Assembly (NCBI GenBank): GCA_032718475.1
Contig: JAUCBJ010005878.1
Location: 1 to 36,309, forward strand
Source: Nemertoderma westbladi
Lineage: Eukaryota > Xenacoelomorpha > Nemertodermatida > Nemertodermatidae
Direction of reading: 5' to 3'
DNA: 36,309 nucleotides
Made by a program: the position numbers and the translations under genes. Every line of letters begins with the position of its first letter. The first letter of the stretch is position 1. Positions 22,635-33,185 of the stretch are shown here, piece after piece. The notes beneath the pieces were generated by a model that was not told where the DNA came from, made no database searches, and saw only the letters and a list, made by a program, of their open reading frames with translations.

Positions 22635-22970
22635 ATATATATAATATATTATTGATACCAGCATGCGGCAAACAATATCATTCTTGACAATAATTTAATG
22701 CAGTATGAGATGTAATAACTAATCGACTAATAGTGTAATAAATAGTTTCACCTACTGTCAGACTGTAAGCTTACTGTGCACAGGTTTAATTGTAACTAAG
22801 CTGACAATTAAACCCAACGGACTCCCTCTTTCAAACAATATATAGATAGATAGATAATAGATAATCTACAAAATATAATCTTGACCAAATGTGGCCCCAT
22901 ATAATTTCTCTAATCATTTACCAATCAGCAGATCAGGTCAATCTAATAAATCAATATACAAATACAGAAA
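22635..22970. other. Non-coding right interior of the hAT element
   Basis: AT-rich sequence with a short GATA-type microsatellite near 22842-22866. No coding potential; it leads into the inverted AGGTTTTTG subterminal repeats. Confidence 0.4.
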
Positions 22971-22974
22971 TACT

Positions 22975-23094
22975 ACAAAAACCTAGCACTATACCACAAA
23001 AACCTAGTGAAACCCTTCAAAAACCCACAAAAACCTTGCAAAAACCTAAAACCTAAATTTTTTTTTGAAAAACCTATGGTTTTTGCCAGCCCTG
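22975..23094. repeat. hAT right subterminal repeats (CAAAAACCT units)
   Basis: CAAAAACC(T) recurs at about 22976, 22998, 23017, 23029 and 23039, with variants to 23080. It mirrors AGGTTTTTG units at 11184-11260. Subterminal arrays like this are the usual hAT transposase binding sites; function is inferred. Confidence 0.7.
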
Positions 23095-23823
23095 GGTACA
23101 GTACTGGTACTACAGAGGTAGGAGGGGTAGGAGATTTCGCACAGTATTTCTGCTGTGCGCGCCAATCTCGCGCAGAATTTCTGCTGCGCGCGCCAATCTC
23201 GCGCAGTTTTTCTGCTGCGCACGCGGATTTTGCACTGTTTTCGACTGCGCAGGCGCACATTTTTTTCTGCGCCGCGTCGCATTCGGCGCACAAAAATGTC
23301 ACTTAGCATACGGGCATATAGGTCCTAGTGGTTTCTTGGTAGGCCTAAGTGTTAAGCCTACGTACTGAATGCAGGAATGAATGCTGCTCATTTAAGGCAG
23401 TGAAGATTCTAAATCTACAATCGATGTGGCGGGTGGCCTAGCGTACCCAGCAAAGTCACATCCTTCGAAATTGCTACTAATATGCTGCTAATTTGATCGA
23501 AATAAATTTTCTTCGAAATTATCAGCATTTTCGCCGTCTAAATTGTCTGATAATTCAGTCTACAATTCGTAGGATAAATTATCCTTCTAAACGAAGGATA
23601 AATTCGAAGACTATTCGAAGATTCTGAAGATTTAGCTAGTTTTTAGCCGGCAAATAGAAGGATAAATATGCCTACTATTCGCCGGATAAATTATCCTTCT
23701 AAACGAAGGATAAATTTGTAGACTTTTCGAAGGGTGGGTGAATTGATAATTTTTATCCTTCGTTTAGAAGGATAATTTATGCTGCTATTCGAAGGATAAA
23801 TTATCCTTCTAAATGAAGGCTAA

Positions 23824-25730
23824 TGTAAGGGTCCAGTAGTATACCGCTTACCAGATCCTAGTAACGATGTATCTTACTATGAGACTCTAGTAATGTATAC
23901 GGGCTTGTACAGTATCTGACAACAAATCCCAGTCCAGGATATCTAAACAAACAGATATAGTACACAAACGACTACTGGCGAGGAACAGAGCCTTGTATCT
24001 ATTCTATGTACGTGAGCGGGTCGAATGCCTACGTACTAGACAGAAGGATACCTGTCCTCTAACCGGTGAGGCAGATGTACAGTTACAGTAACAGACCAAA
24101 CTCACGGGAAAACAATCCCCGCGCAGCGAATCCTAACTATCACTGACAGTCCTAAATACAGTAACTTGCCGCAGTGTGATTTATATGGTTTATATACGAA
24201 CTAGGTGGTTAACAGACCTAGTGTAACAATGCTGATCATCCCTGTCGAAATCAGCCTAAAGGTCGTGCCTAAATGTAACAATAACTGATCCCCCTGTACG
24301 AAATCAGTCTAAAAGGTCAGGCCTAAATGTAACAATAACTGCTGGATAAAATCAACAGTTAATAACGAAAGTGAAATACTCCTTATCGCCGCAACTAAAT
24401 CAGATCCTAATTTTACAAATACAGATAATTTCCACCTAAAGTAATGTATAGTGCGCTATAGCTAGTAGAACTTTAAGGGCAATATGTTTTAGGGCGTGTG
24501 TGTGTGGGTGTGTTACAAATAAAACAATTTTGTGTAATTCCTTTTACTAGGTTTTAGTGATTTTCTGACTAAATGATACCGTGCGCTAGCTACTAAAATA
24601 AACTAGTCACGTTTGTAGAACTTTATACTCACGAATGACGTCAAAGCTCTCTCCTTCCTATCCACAACCCAATGGGCAACCACAGTGTTAGTAACTACAC
24701 CCGTGATCGGCACTAATACCAGATTCTGGTTGTAAGATAAGAATAGGGGTTAATCGCTACCGTACGTTAGCTGATCTGGTATACTAATTTAATTCTAGAA
24801 CTTTGTTGCTGCGGTAGTTAGCAGCAATACCTATCAGTACGTGGCAAGGCGCGGTAGGATATTAATAAACCTCCCTAGGCCAAGCAGTGTGCCGGTAGCA
24901 GAAATGCTCCTTGCCTGATCAAATAGCTAACTCCAGACAGGGGGGGGGGGGGGGGGGGGGGTACTAATGTACGTTCTACAAAGCGAACCGGTACCAAACG
25001 GTCAGTGCTATGAATCACTAAATTATGGAACATATGCTGTCCGTACCTAATATGTACTCGCGTACTGACGAATGGCAATAGTTCGCACCTGTAGGAAGTA
25101 CAGGTTAACCCAGGGATTCGTAGGACTTGACAAAGGGGGGGGGGGGGGTGTCTGGATATAATTATTTGATCCTAAATTTGCGGCGTCCAGTACGGTGTCA
25201 CGCTTACCCTGATCTATAGGTCTTACGGCGGGCAAGGGCGTCGAACAAAGTCTTACCTTCTCACAAAGCGGGCGCTGCATAGCAAGTGGAGTATTTCGAA
25301 GGGGCAAAGGGGGTGCGCGGTCGATCCAATGTGGGCGCTAGCGTGTTGTGGACATCCCTTCCCTGCGTTGCTTACGGCCTAACGGTCTAGGCTGCCATCT
25401 CCCTGATGTTCGGCTGTCCCGAAGTCGGACCAAAAGAAAACATGTCAGGAAATTGCAGTATATTTACAGTTTTTACAAAGGATTTATCAAAACGAAGTTT
25501 CAACAAGAAACCGAATAAACTAATTTTACAAGAATAAGAGAGTGTAACACAAGGTATAAGGTTTGGTACTGAGGTGATAACATGATAACCGAAGGCAAAC
25601 CGGCCTTTTTATACTAGAAATTGCACATGGAAACTAAACAGAAATTTCCACAGCTTCACAATTGAGCAATGAAGTGCTTCGTGCCCTATGATTGGCCCAG
25701 CTCATCGTTCAACGCAGTCCGGCCCTTACA
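23824..25730. mobile_element. Candidate solo LTR (TGTAAGGG...CCCTTACA), 1907 bp
   Basis: The ends are TGTAAGGG and CCCTTACA (8-bp perfect inverse, TG...CA) with a 4-bp direct repeat CTAA outside each end (23820-23823, 25731-25734), as expected for an LTR integrated by a retroviral-type integrase. There is no coding sequence. It holds a degenerate direct repeat at 24220-24345 (TGTAACAATxxCTG units), G runs at 24940-24961 and 25135-25148, and a TTTTTATA box at about 25605. Against it: sequence just outside the right end (25740-25850) resembles the last 110 bp inside (25625-25725), so the true boundary may lie further right. Confidence 0.4.
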
Positions 25731-25898
25731 CTAATCTGGGACATGGAATCCTAACAGAATTTTCCACTGCCTCACATTTGAGCAATAAGGCAATTTATGC
25801 CCTATGATTGGCCTGGCTCATTATTCGCTACGTTGTACGCTTCTCATTGGCCTACCAATTAGCACCACACGAAAATAAATGGCCCCAAAATACAAATT

Positions 25899-25974
25899 TC
25901 CCGACTGGGATTCGAACTCGTAACCTACGTAATGTAACCAACGCCTTAACCATCTGACCACTACGCCACGAGAG
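25899..25974 (-). repeat. tRNA-like segment (SINE head or tRNA pseudogene)
   Basis: On the minus strand TGGCGTAGTGG fits the RNA polymerase III A box, and GTTCGAATCCC fits the B box at normal tRNA spacing. The outer bases can form about five acceptor-type pairs (TCTCG with CGGGA), but the T stem and anticodon stem pair poorly. That points to a degenerate tRNA or a tRNA-derived SINE rather than a working tRNA. No SINE tail was identified. Confidence 0.55.
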
Positions 25975-26280
25975 TACCTAAGGTTTTATGTGTACAAATA
26001 TGAATAGGCATATTACATTACTGTAACTTAATCAAAATACGTCGGATTTTCAAAAGTTTTTACGTTAAAGTTAAACTACAAATGCTACCTTATAGTGAAA
26101 TAATTCATCAGCTAAATTTGTAGACTTTTCGAAGGGTGGATGAATTTATAGTTTCTATCCTGCGTTTAGAATGATAATTTATGCTACTATTCGAAGGATA
26201 AATTACCTTATATTCGAAGGATAAATTACCTTCTAAACGAAGGATAAATTTGTAGACTTTTCGAAGGTTGGATCATTTAG

Positions 26281-27149
26281 CTTAGTTTTGTTTAGTTATG
26301 CATAGTTACTGTATGTTATGTTTTATCCGGCAAATTCTGAGAGTAAAATAATAATTATATACTGTAGTTATGCTACTAATAATCCGAATATTTTTTTATC
26401 TGGGGACCATATTTAGCAGTAAATTAGTACAAAGTTATCAGTTCTTTAGAATTGTCGATTATATAATAATATATAATCTGAAGCAAAGAAAATTGATCTA
26501 TATTATGTCCAGTGCCATTCATATTGTTTTATGAAATAAATCCATTAATTACTGTGTGATGCTGTGTCTGTCCTTAAAGGTGCGGTAATCCATGTATCCA
26601 GAGTCTGCAGGTCTGAGTGTATGGCAGAGCTAGAGGTAAAGGCGATGTCCATACTGCCCTACAGTATGTTACTGTCAGAATGTCAGACACCTGTAAAAAC
26701 GAGACTACAGTATCTGACTACAGTATGTCTTTCAGGCAGTCAGGGAAATCCTGGGGACAAACAAAGCACATATTTTTTCAGTATTAATACGTGTACTATA
26801 TCCGAAACTGAAAGTTTTAAAAAATATACCTTTTATACTACAGTATAACGATACAGAAACTATTTACTCTACTGCTCTATACTGTATAAAATTTATTCTT
26901 AATTAATAATTATTTTTAATCTTTTTTTTAATATACAAGTTTTAATACAGTATTTAACATTTTAATATTCAGATATTTTCTTGCTATCATGCACCCCGGT
27001 CAGCCTGTACAATCAGCACGTCGCACATCAGCACATGTAACTAACAGTACAACATATCGCAGCGCAGTTTGAAGTTCCGTACCTGCTGACCCGTACCGTA
27101 TTTTTTCGTTGGAATACATACAGTATAATGCAGCACACTGTCAGATCTC
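26281..27149. other. Non-coding spacer
   Basis: Mixed AT-rich sequence. A 94-codon open frame at 26564-26848 is rich in CAGTATx words and has no domain. No support for a gene. Confidence 0.35.
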
Positions 27150-27218
27150 AGACTGAACACTGAACCCACGACCTCCAAGAGATGTGAATTCAATGCAACC
27201 ACTACACCAAGGTCTCTT
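27150..27218 (-). repeat. Second tRNA-like segment (SINE head)
   Basis: The minus strand reads TTGGTGTAGTGGTTGCA (A-box-like), then GGAGGTCGTGGGTTCAGTG (B-box-like, one base off GTTCGA). The spacing is tRNA-like but the cloverleaf is incomplete. Probably a degenerate tRNA-derived SINE. Confidence 0.45.
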
Positions 27219-27705
27219 TGATTAAGAAAATGAATTAAATAATTATTGAATGCTTTTAAATTTAATGTTGTAATTTAGTGTCGTAATTCAAAAACATGAT
27301 ACCCCCCCACACCCCCCCCCCCCCCCCCTTCCCTAACTTTTATACAAATTTTAATGAATAGCATGATATGAAACAGAGTTACAGTAGTTTCACCTCCCTC
27401 ATCCGTAGTAACTGAGACAGAATTTGTAGTTTTGCTTTTTTTCTTTAGCAACAAGCGTTTGAAAAAAGTGTCACCGGCGGCGATATCATCACCAGTCCCA
27501 TCTCAGTTATTCAACCTTATATTAATTTGTTGGTTCTGATGGAAAGCTGACCATGCAACGATTCCAAATATGTAAAAAATTTAAATTTAGAAAATACAGT
27601 TGCTGAGATATGGGCTTTCGAATGTTGAATGTTTTTTCACGGCGCAAGGCTATTTTTATATTTAATAAATAAACCATGTTCTAGAACATGATGTAAAAAC
27701 GTAAC

Positions 27706-28225
27706 TAGGGGGTGGTGTTCGATAAAGTATGTCACGGACTAGGGGGGGGGGGGCTCGAGCTTGCGTGACATTTTGTGACAGGGGGGGGGGGGGGGGGGGG
27801 TGTCGACTTTTGTGACGGTTACGGCGATGTTCTAGGCTTTAATGTTAGCTTGACTTTGACTTAAAACATATGTGTAGATAAGTGGGTAACTTTAAGGACA
27901 ACAATACACTCAATAATATTGAGTATACTCGATAAATTGAGGAGGACATAGAAACCTATAGATGGCCACTCGACTTGTTAGTGGGGAAGGGAAATGTAGA
28001 TAGTGCTTGAATTTATATTGTATTTTGGTATAACAAACATTGTGTATTATTGATATAAAATATTCCTTGTTTGGGGGTATTACAAATTTACCAATGAGAC
28101 AGAGGGGCGAGAGGTGGGGCTCGAGCTTGCGTGACATTTTGAAACAGAGCGGGGTGGGGGGGGGGGGGGGGGGTGGTCAAAAATCGGGAAAATTTGCGTG
28201 ACATACTTTATGAACGCCCGCCCTA
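27706..28225. mobile_element. 520-bp MITE with TAGGG ends and poly-G tracts
   Basis: Inverted ends of about 30 bp share GTTCxATAAAGTATGTCACG and start TAGGG (27706 and inverse ending 28225). They are flanked by an imperfect 9-bp repeat, AAACGTAAC (27697-27705) and GAACGTAAC (28226-28234). TAGGG fits the hAT end consensus, but a 9-bp duplication is atypical. Inside, GGGGCTCGAGCTTGCGTGAC occurs twice (about 27750 and 28116), each followed by a long G run (27781-27800, 28156-28173). No coding sequence. Confidence 0.7.
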
Positions 28226-28899
28226 GAACGTAACTGAGGGTTCAGATTCACTTTCCAGAAAAAAGACTTATTACTACTGTGAACAATTCGTATCTGGGAA
28301 TTTAAATTCGTACTGTAACTGGGAACTGAAATTTGAAACCGGAATTTCAGATTTGTAAATCTGATGAGCATTCGCAGCATATGGTCATTTCCTTACCAGC
28401 CGAGCCGCTTGGTCCATTACTATGTAAAATATTATCAATTCTTTATAATATAGCTGCTAATTGTCTTCGAAAACGAAGATAATTTATCAGGCAAATAATG
28501 TATATTTCCATAATCATAGAAGCATAATTATTAATTAAATGCATCTAAATTTAATTAATTCTAATAGATCCATCAACACGAATAATCTAATATGGCTGAC
28601 AATATGGGAAATTATTTAAATTTGAACTAACAAATTCAAATTTTTCGATTATCACTTAAAGTTTCCATAGATACCCTCAAATCTATATTGATTATATATT
28701 TCTATATATAATCAGCCGCTTCCATTAATAAGTATATAACGTATTGTAGGATAGGGAAGTAGGGTGTAGGGTAGGATACGGTAGGCTACTACAGTAGGCT
28801 AATACCCCCTCCCTCTTCACCAAAGCATCCACAGGCAGGTCCAGTGATTGTTTCAGTTACATTTTTTTTCTTCGAAAAATAGTATTTTTTATGCTTCGA

Positions 28900-29160
28900 A
28901 AATGCTTCTAATAATGTATGAAATTATCCTTCGAAAATGCTTCGTAAACTTCTAATTGAAGGCTAATAGTCTACTAAACGAAGCATTTTTATCTTCGAAA
29001 TCATCCTTCGAAAAATGCTAAATAAACTTCTAATCGCAGGCGAATAGTCTACTAAACGAAGCATTTTTGTCTTCGAATTATCCTTCGAATATGCTTCGTA
29101 AACTACTAATCGAAGGCTAATAGTCTACTAAACGATGGATATTTCTCTTCGAAATCCACC
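28900..29160. repeat. 77-bp tandem repeat in right arm of the CCCAGCAAAG element
   Basis: CTACTAAACG recurs at 28971, 29049 and 29125 (spacing 78 and 76). Each unit includes CTTCGAA, TTATCCTTCGAA, GTAAACTxCTAAT and GAAGGCTAATAGT. Three diverged copies. Confidence 0.7.
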
Positions 29161-29284
29161 CTTCGAAACCTTTAAGAACATTGGAACCAAAAAGCCGGCT
29201 TTTATCCGGCGAAATTAGCAGGGTATTAGCCGGCGAAATTAGTAGCAATTTATCAGCGACTTATCATGCTATGACTTTGCTGGG

Positions 29285-31370
29285 TACTATTGTATCTAAT
29301 GTCATAGTTATGTAGGCCTACCGGTAGGTATTTGGATTGTTATTATGTTTAGGGTTGCTGGTCTGCCGGTAGTTACGGTAGTTCATAGTTCAGTAGTTAT
29401 CACTTGGTCAGACCTCAACCGTTGACCGTAGCCCAAATCAAACTTAAATGTAATCCTAATGCAAAGTCATAGGAACTTGGAACTACATAGTCAAATCTAA
29501 GAAATTTCGAGAAAATTCGCACACATTCAACACAGATTTCTGGAATTTGGAATCCTTGCAGAACAGCAGAAGGACAGTTTTCTATCCAACCAACAGTAGT
29601 ATGGAAACGCAACCAACCACTTCTGACTACTAGGCTACAACAGTAACGGTAGGCCTACTGGTAAAGGCTGTAAGTTAAGGTAGGTTAGGGTAAGGTTGAA
29701 ATAAATGGGCTGTATGTAAGAGAGTTGAGAGAACTATCTTTGGATATGAGTATCTTTTCAACCTATCAAACCAAATTAGAATTATGTAACTGAGTGCACT
29801 ATTGCTGTAATGAAGTGAACTTCTTTCAAGCTCGCAAACTCTTATCAGCTTCTATCTACAATCTAATAAGTAAAATTGAAAACGAAAATATAAATTATTA
29901 AACACCCACTAGCACTAAGTCTTAAGGTAAAAAAAATCTCAATTTCAGTCAGTAGGCTACTTCAAATTTCATACCGTCTCTCAGGTATGGATAAAAGAAA
30001 GGAATCTAATTATAAATCATTATGAAAAAGTTACGGTAACTGTAATTATGTTTTAATTTCATTTACTATTTTCGTTAGAAAATACCTACCACTGTAACCT
30101 GTTTCGATTTTTGTTAAATTATTATTTTTTAATTATTAATTTTAAGTAAAGTTAAATTTTTACCATAGCACACCAGTAAGACCTAATGACACTTTCTAAC
30201 GCTAATTCAGTAATTTGGGACTTAAATGCGAAATGCGACAGGACCTAATGCAAGCTAACCCCTGTTAGCAGTTTAGGCTGTGGGACATTGTATGCATATG
30301 CCAGTAATGCAGAAATCAGTAGGTCCCCTACTTGTGTTTTTGTATGTGTAATACTGTAAGTCATTTAATTGCTGTTAAATCAATTTTCCTTTATTGGCAG
30401 ATTGGAGTGTCTGAGATTATTATCGGCCTGCTTGCTGACTTGCTACTATATATTGATATTGGTGGTGACTATTATTGTGGTGAATATTGGTATAAATTAT
30501 TTATATCTACCTCCTGCCTATATAGACAGACACAGGATTGGTCATAGTCAATTTGGTTCATGTTACAGTCCCAAATACCTGGCAGTACAAGCCACAACTG
30601 TTGTGAATGTACTCTGGTACTTGTGATTGGCCAATTCCAATAAAAGACAGCTTAGAGCCAGTTTAGCATTAGGCTGTAGGTAATTAATTATATAGTATAT
30701 GGGTTTGGCTAAGAAAGGGTAGACAAGTAGAGATGGGCTCCATGCTGAAGATCCTATATTCTGTGTAGTTATAGATTTATATCTTTATATTGCTTTTCCT
30801 TAAAATTACACACACACCTCACCCAGTCACTGTATGCTTTTTTTATTTATATGATATCACTTCCTTCTTGAGGTTGGATGTATACCAATATGCAATACAA
30901 TAAATTTCCGAGCACCTGTTCTTTAGTTCTACGATGTAGCCTATGTATGTAAAATCTGATATGTCGTTTCTAAACTTTCATTCATATTTTGAAAAAAATG
31001 TTCAATGCGACAAGATCCTCAATAACTATGCAGGTTACTCAACCTGATGTCAAAGTTACACAAGATTCTCAACTCTGCGTATACTAACTTAAACTTGATA
31101 TTGACTGATTGAAGAGGTTAGTTTATAACTTTATGAATTTAATTATTTTTTTAATTTAATATTTTGTAAGCTTTTAAATAATATGACCTCATTCCACCTC
31201 TTTTTGCACAGGAAATTCAACAACAACATATCGCTTGTTGAAAACACTGCTAGAGGGGGACTCTTGACGCCGCATTGCTATTAATTTATTATAGTACAAT
31301 GGGAAAGTCAAATTATAAAATAGAGTCAAGATATTCAATATTCTGATTATATTAATTAAATTTATTTAGT
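29285..31370. other. Featureless non-coding stretch
   Basis: About 2.1 kb with no coding sequence longer than about 85 codons, none with recognisable content. TAGGCCTACCGGTAGG-like words occur near 29310. No transposon ends found. Confidence 0.4.
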
Positions 31371-31805
31371 CTATTTAGCAGTATGAAGGAGCGGTAACAA
31401 CACAAAGGTCTCGTGATTGTTATAGTAAAGACAACACATTTTAGTGAAGCGAATAGAAGTGAACATTACTAACTTCGTAGGATACTGTATGTCACCCATT
31501 ACGTTATACTTAATTAAAAGGATATCAAAATTCGAGGATGGGCATGGATATGTATAAAAGTCAGTTATGTATTTCCGTGGTACTTCGGAAACTCTCAGTT
31601 GTATTTTATCGTCTTCGCAGTGTTTCAATATCTCCGAAATTATAAATATAGACTTAGTTTCTTTGCACATTTTCAAAACGTTACTCAGATAAGTAGCGTG
31701 GGCCGCTGAATCAGACCCACGGGTCTGATAACAGTAGTCCTCGGGTTCACTATCTGTCCGGTCGTTGTGAAGTGGTTCCGACAACCTAACATTATCGGGA
31801 ATCAA
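31371..31805 (-). CDS. Open frame of unknown function downstream of Bel/Pao protease
   Basis: About 144 codons without a stop, preceded in frame by further open sequence (EED-rich) but no clear ATG at 31805; the frame there starts with TTG. The product has an acidic N-terminal part and no reverse transcriptase motif. It could be a diverged continuation of the Bel/Pao polyprotein after a frameshift, or chance. It is not recognised. Confidence 0.25.
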   Translation of the reverse strand: MIPDNVRLSEPLHNDRTDSEPEDYCYQTRGSDSAAHATYLSNVLKMCKETKSIFIISEILKHCEDDKIQLRVSEVPRKYITDFYTYPCPSSNFDILLIKYNVMGDIQYPTKLVMFTSIRFTKMCCLYYNNHETFVLLPLLHTAK

Positions 31806-31906
31806 CTCCTCGTCTGACTCGCTAAAGTCACTATAGTGGTCAGGTTCTCCTAAACTCGTCTATGTCTGGTGGTTTTACTAACGGTGGTTGAGTTATAGGC
31901 TGTAAT

Positions 31907-32739
31907 TCGTCGTATCTGTCTATTGGCTTGTCGCCACCTGTAAACTCATAAGACATGGGTACTCTTGTATACCAACCTAATATAGTCCTATGGGCATGTG
32001 GTCCATTGACATGCGGCTCAGCTGGTCTCATTTCCCATATCTGGTGTGCGATCAGCTGTTCTGCACCAATCAACATAGAAACATTCCTATAACCTACCTG
32101 GTGTCTGGGTATCCTGAGCTTGTCAAAATACTCCTGTGCTATGGGACTCATCGGCGGCACCTTACCTAACTGCCTACCGAACCCCTTCATAGCTAGACAC
32201 TTAAATCCGTCCAATGGCAAAGCTTTTCGTTCTTGTCGAGTGTGCTGGTCTCTCGGAAGTAGGGAGTCTAGTTCCACAGATATCCTGTGTCCCTTGAGGT
32301 CACCTACCCCGTGCATAGACTTGTCGTCGTATCTGTCTATTGGCTTGTCGCCACCTGTAAACTCATAAGACATGGGTACTCTTGTATACCAACCTAATAT
32401 AGTCCTATGGGCATGTGGTCCATTGACATGCGGCTCAGCTGGTCTCATTTCCCATATCTGGTGTGCGATCAGCTGTTCTGCACCAATCAACATAGAAACA
32501 TTCCTATAACCTACCTGGTGTCTGGGTATCCTGAGCTTGTCAAAATACTCCTGTGCTATGGGACTCATCGGCGGCACCTTACCTAACTGCCTACCGAACC
32601 CCTTCATAGCTAGACACTTAAATCCGTCCAATGGCAAAGCTTTTCGTTCTTGTCGAGTGTGCTGGTCTCTCGGAAGTAGGGAGTCTAGTTCCACAGATAT
32701 CCTGTGTCCCTTGAGGTCACCTACCCCGTGCATAGACTT
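31907..32739 (-). repeat. Exact tandem duplication, 417-bp unit
   Basis: Unit 1 is 31907-32323 and unit 2 is 32324-32739 (the last base diverges). I saw no mismatch between the copies over their full length. The period of 139 codons preserves the frame. This is either a very recent duplication or an assembly artefact. Confidence 0.9.
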
Positions 32740-33185
32740 CAACTCTATTTGGATCTCCTCGGCGTCCTGGAAGCTAGAAACGGCTCTCGCCACTTCCTCG
32801 TCGATATACGATAATGTGGACGTAGTGTCCAACATCACATATATTCGCTTTGATCCCTTATCTCCAGTGAGTTTCACCGGAATCACGCTAAATATTTCCG
32901 ACGTGGCCGATGATAAATACGTCCGCGCGCTGGTCGATGAACTATCCACGGTGAAACCTTGGCAGGTCACCTCTCTCGCGCTCAACTCGCCATCCTCGTC
33001 CGACGAACCTGGTTGGTAACCATCATCCTGAATGCCGGTGAACGTATTTCTCCTTATCGATACGGGTTCTTTGCTCCCCTTCCTTTGAGGATTTCGCTGT
33101 AAGTAACGGTCCGTTGGGGTATGGAAATCCGCATGTAGCAACTTGTGATGTAGTCTGCCGCATTCCATGCATCCTTGCTGTTCGG

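Larger units (their letters stand above)
11169..23094 (+). mobile_element. hAT-superfamily DNA transposon, expanded by nested insertions
   Basis: Terminal inverted repeats CAGGGCTGGCAAA lie at 11169-11181 and 23082-23094, flanked by the exact duplication GGTACAGT. CAGGG matches the hAT end consensus. Just inside both ends are repeated AGGTTTTTG units, at 11184-11260 on the left and about 22975-23080 inverted on the right. The element encodes a BED-finger hAT transposase at 12706-14693. Its present length of 11.9 kb is inflated by a MITE-like block, a 226-bp tandem array and a LINE that itself carries two further transposons. Confidence 0.92.
10759..23314. mobile_element. Outer non-autonomous DNA transposon, 8-bp TSD, split by a hAT insertion
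   Basis: The ends are CCCGTCTGCTAAGT (10759-10772) and the inverted CCCGTATGCTAAGT (23301-23314), 13 of 14 matching, with an exact 8-bp duplication CATATAGG. Without the hAT insertion and one copy of its target duplication the element would be only about 620 bp. Its subterminal regions are GC-rich arrays of GCGCAG/CTGCGC words: GGCGCAGAAAATT three times on the left at 10827-10918, and TCTGCTGCGCGC-type units on the right at 23149-23280. No coding capacity is visible. An 8-bp duplication fits hAT, P or related superfamilies; the CCCGT end is not the usual hAT start, so I leave it unclassified. Confidence 0.8.
23446..29284. mobile_element. TA-flanked element with CCCAGCAAAGTCA ends and TTCGAAGG arms
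   Basis: The left end CCCAGCAAAGTCA (23446-23458) and its inverse (29272-29284) are each flanked by TA (23444-23445, 29285-29286). The arms share words such as TTGCTACTAAT, GCCGGxxAATT and TTCGAAGGATAAT and are inverted relative to each other (23460-23820 and 28870-29270). A related block lies at 26105-26280. The interior is swollen by an LTR-like segment, tRNA-like segments and a MITE. No transposase is seen. It may be one element with later insertions, or two or three related copies; the superfamily is undetermined. Confidence 0.55.

Noticed and set aside
22973-23309. Similar frames at the right end of the outer element
   Set aside because: Same cause: GC-rich inverted repeats and CAAAAACC units.
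24875-25307. Frames with proline runs on the minus strand
   Set aside because: The proline runs are G homopolymers read backwards; no domain or start context.
25899-25974. Functional tRNA gene
   Set aside because: A and B boxes are good, but the T and anticodon stems do not pair; better read as a SINE head or pseudogene.
32120-33019. Plus-strand frames opposite the protease
   Set aside because: Antisense shadows; the repeated part appears twice only because of the 417-bp duplication.
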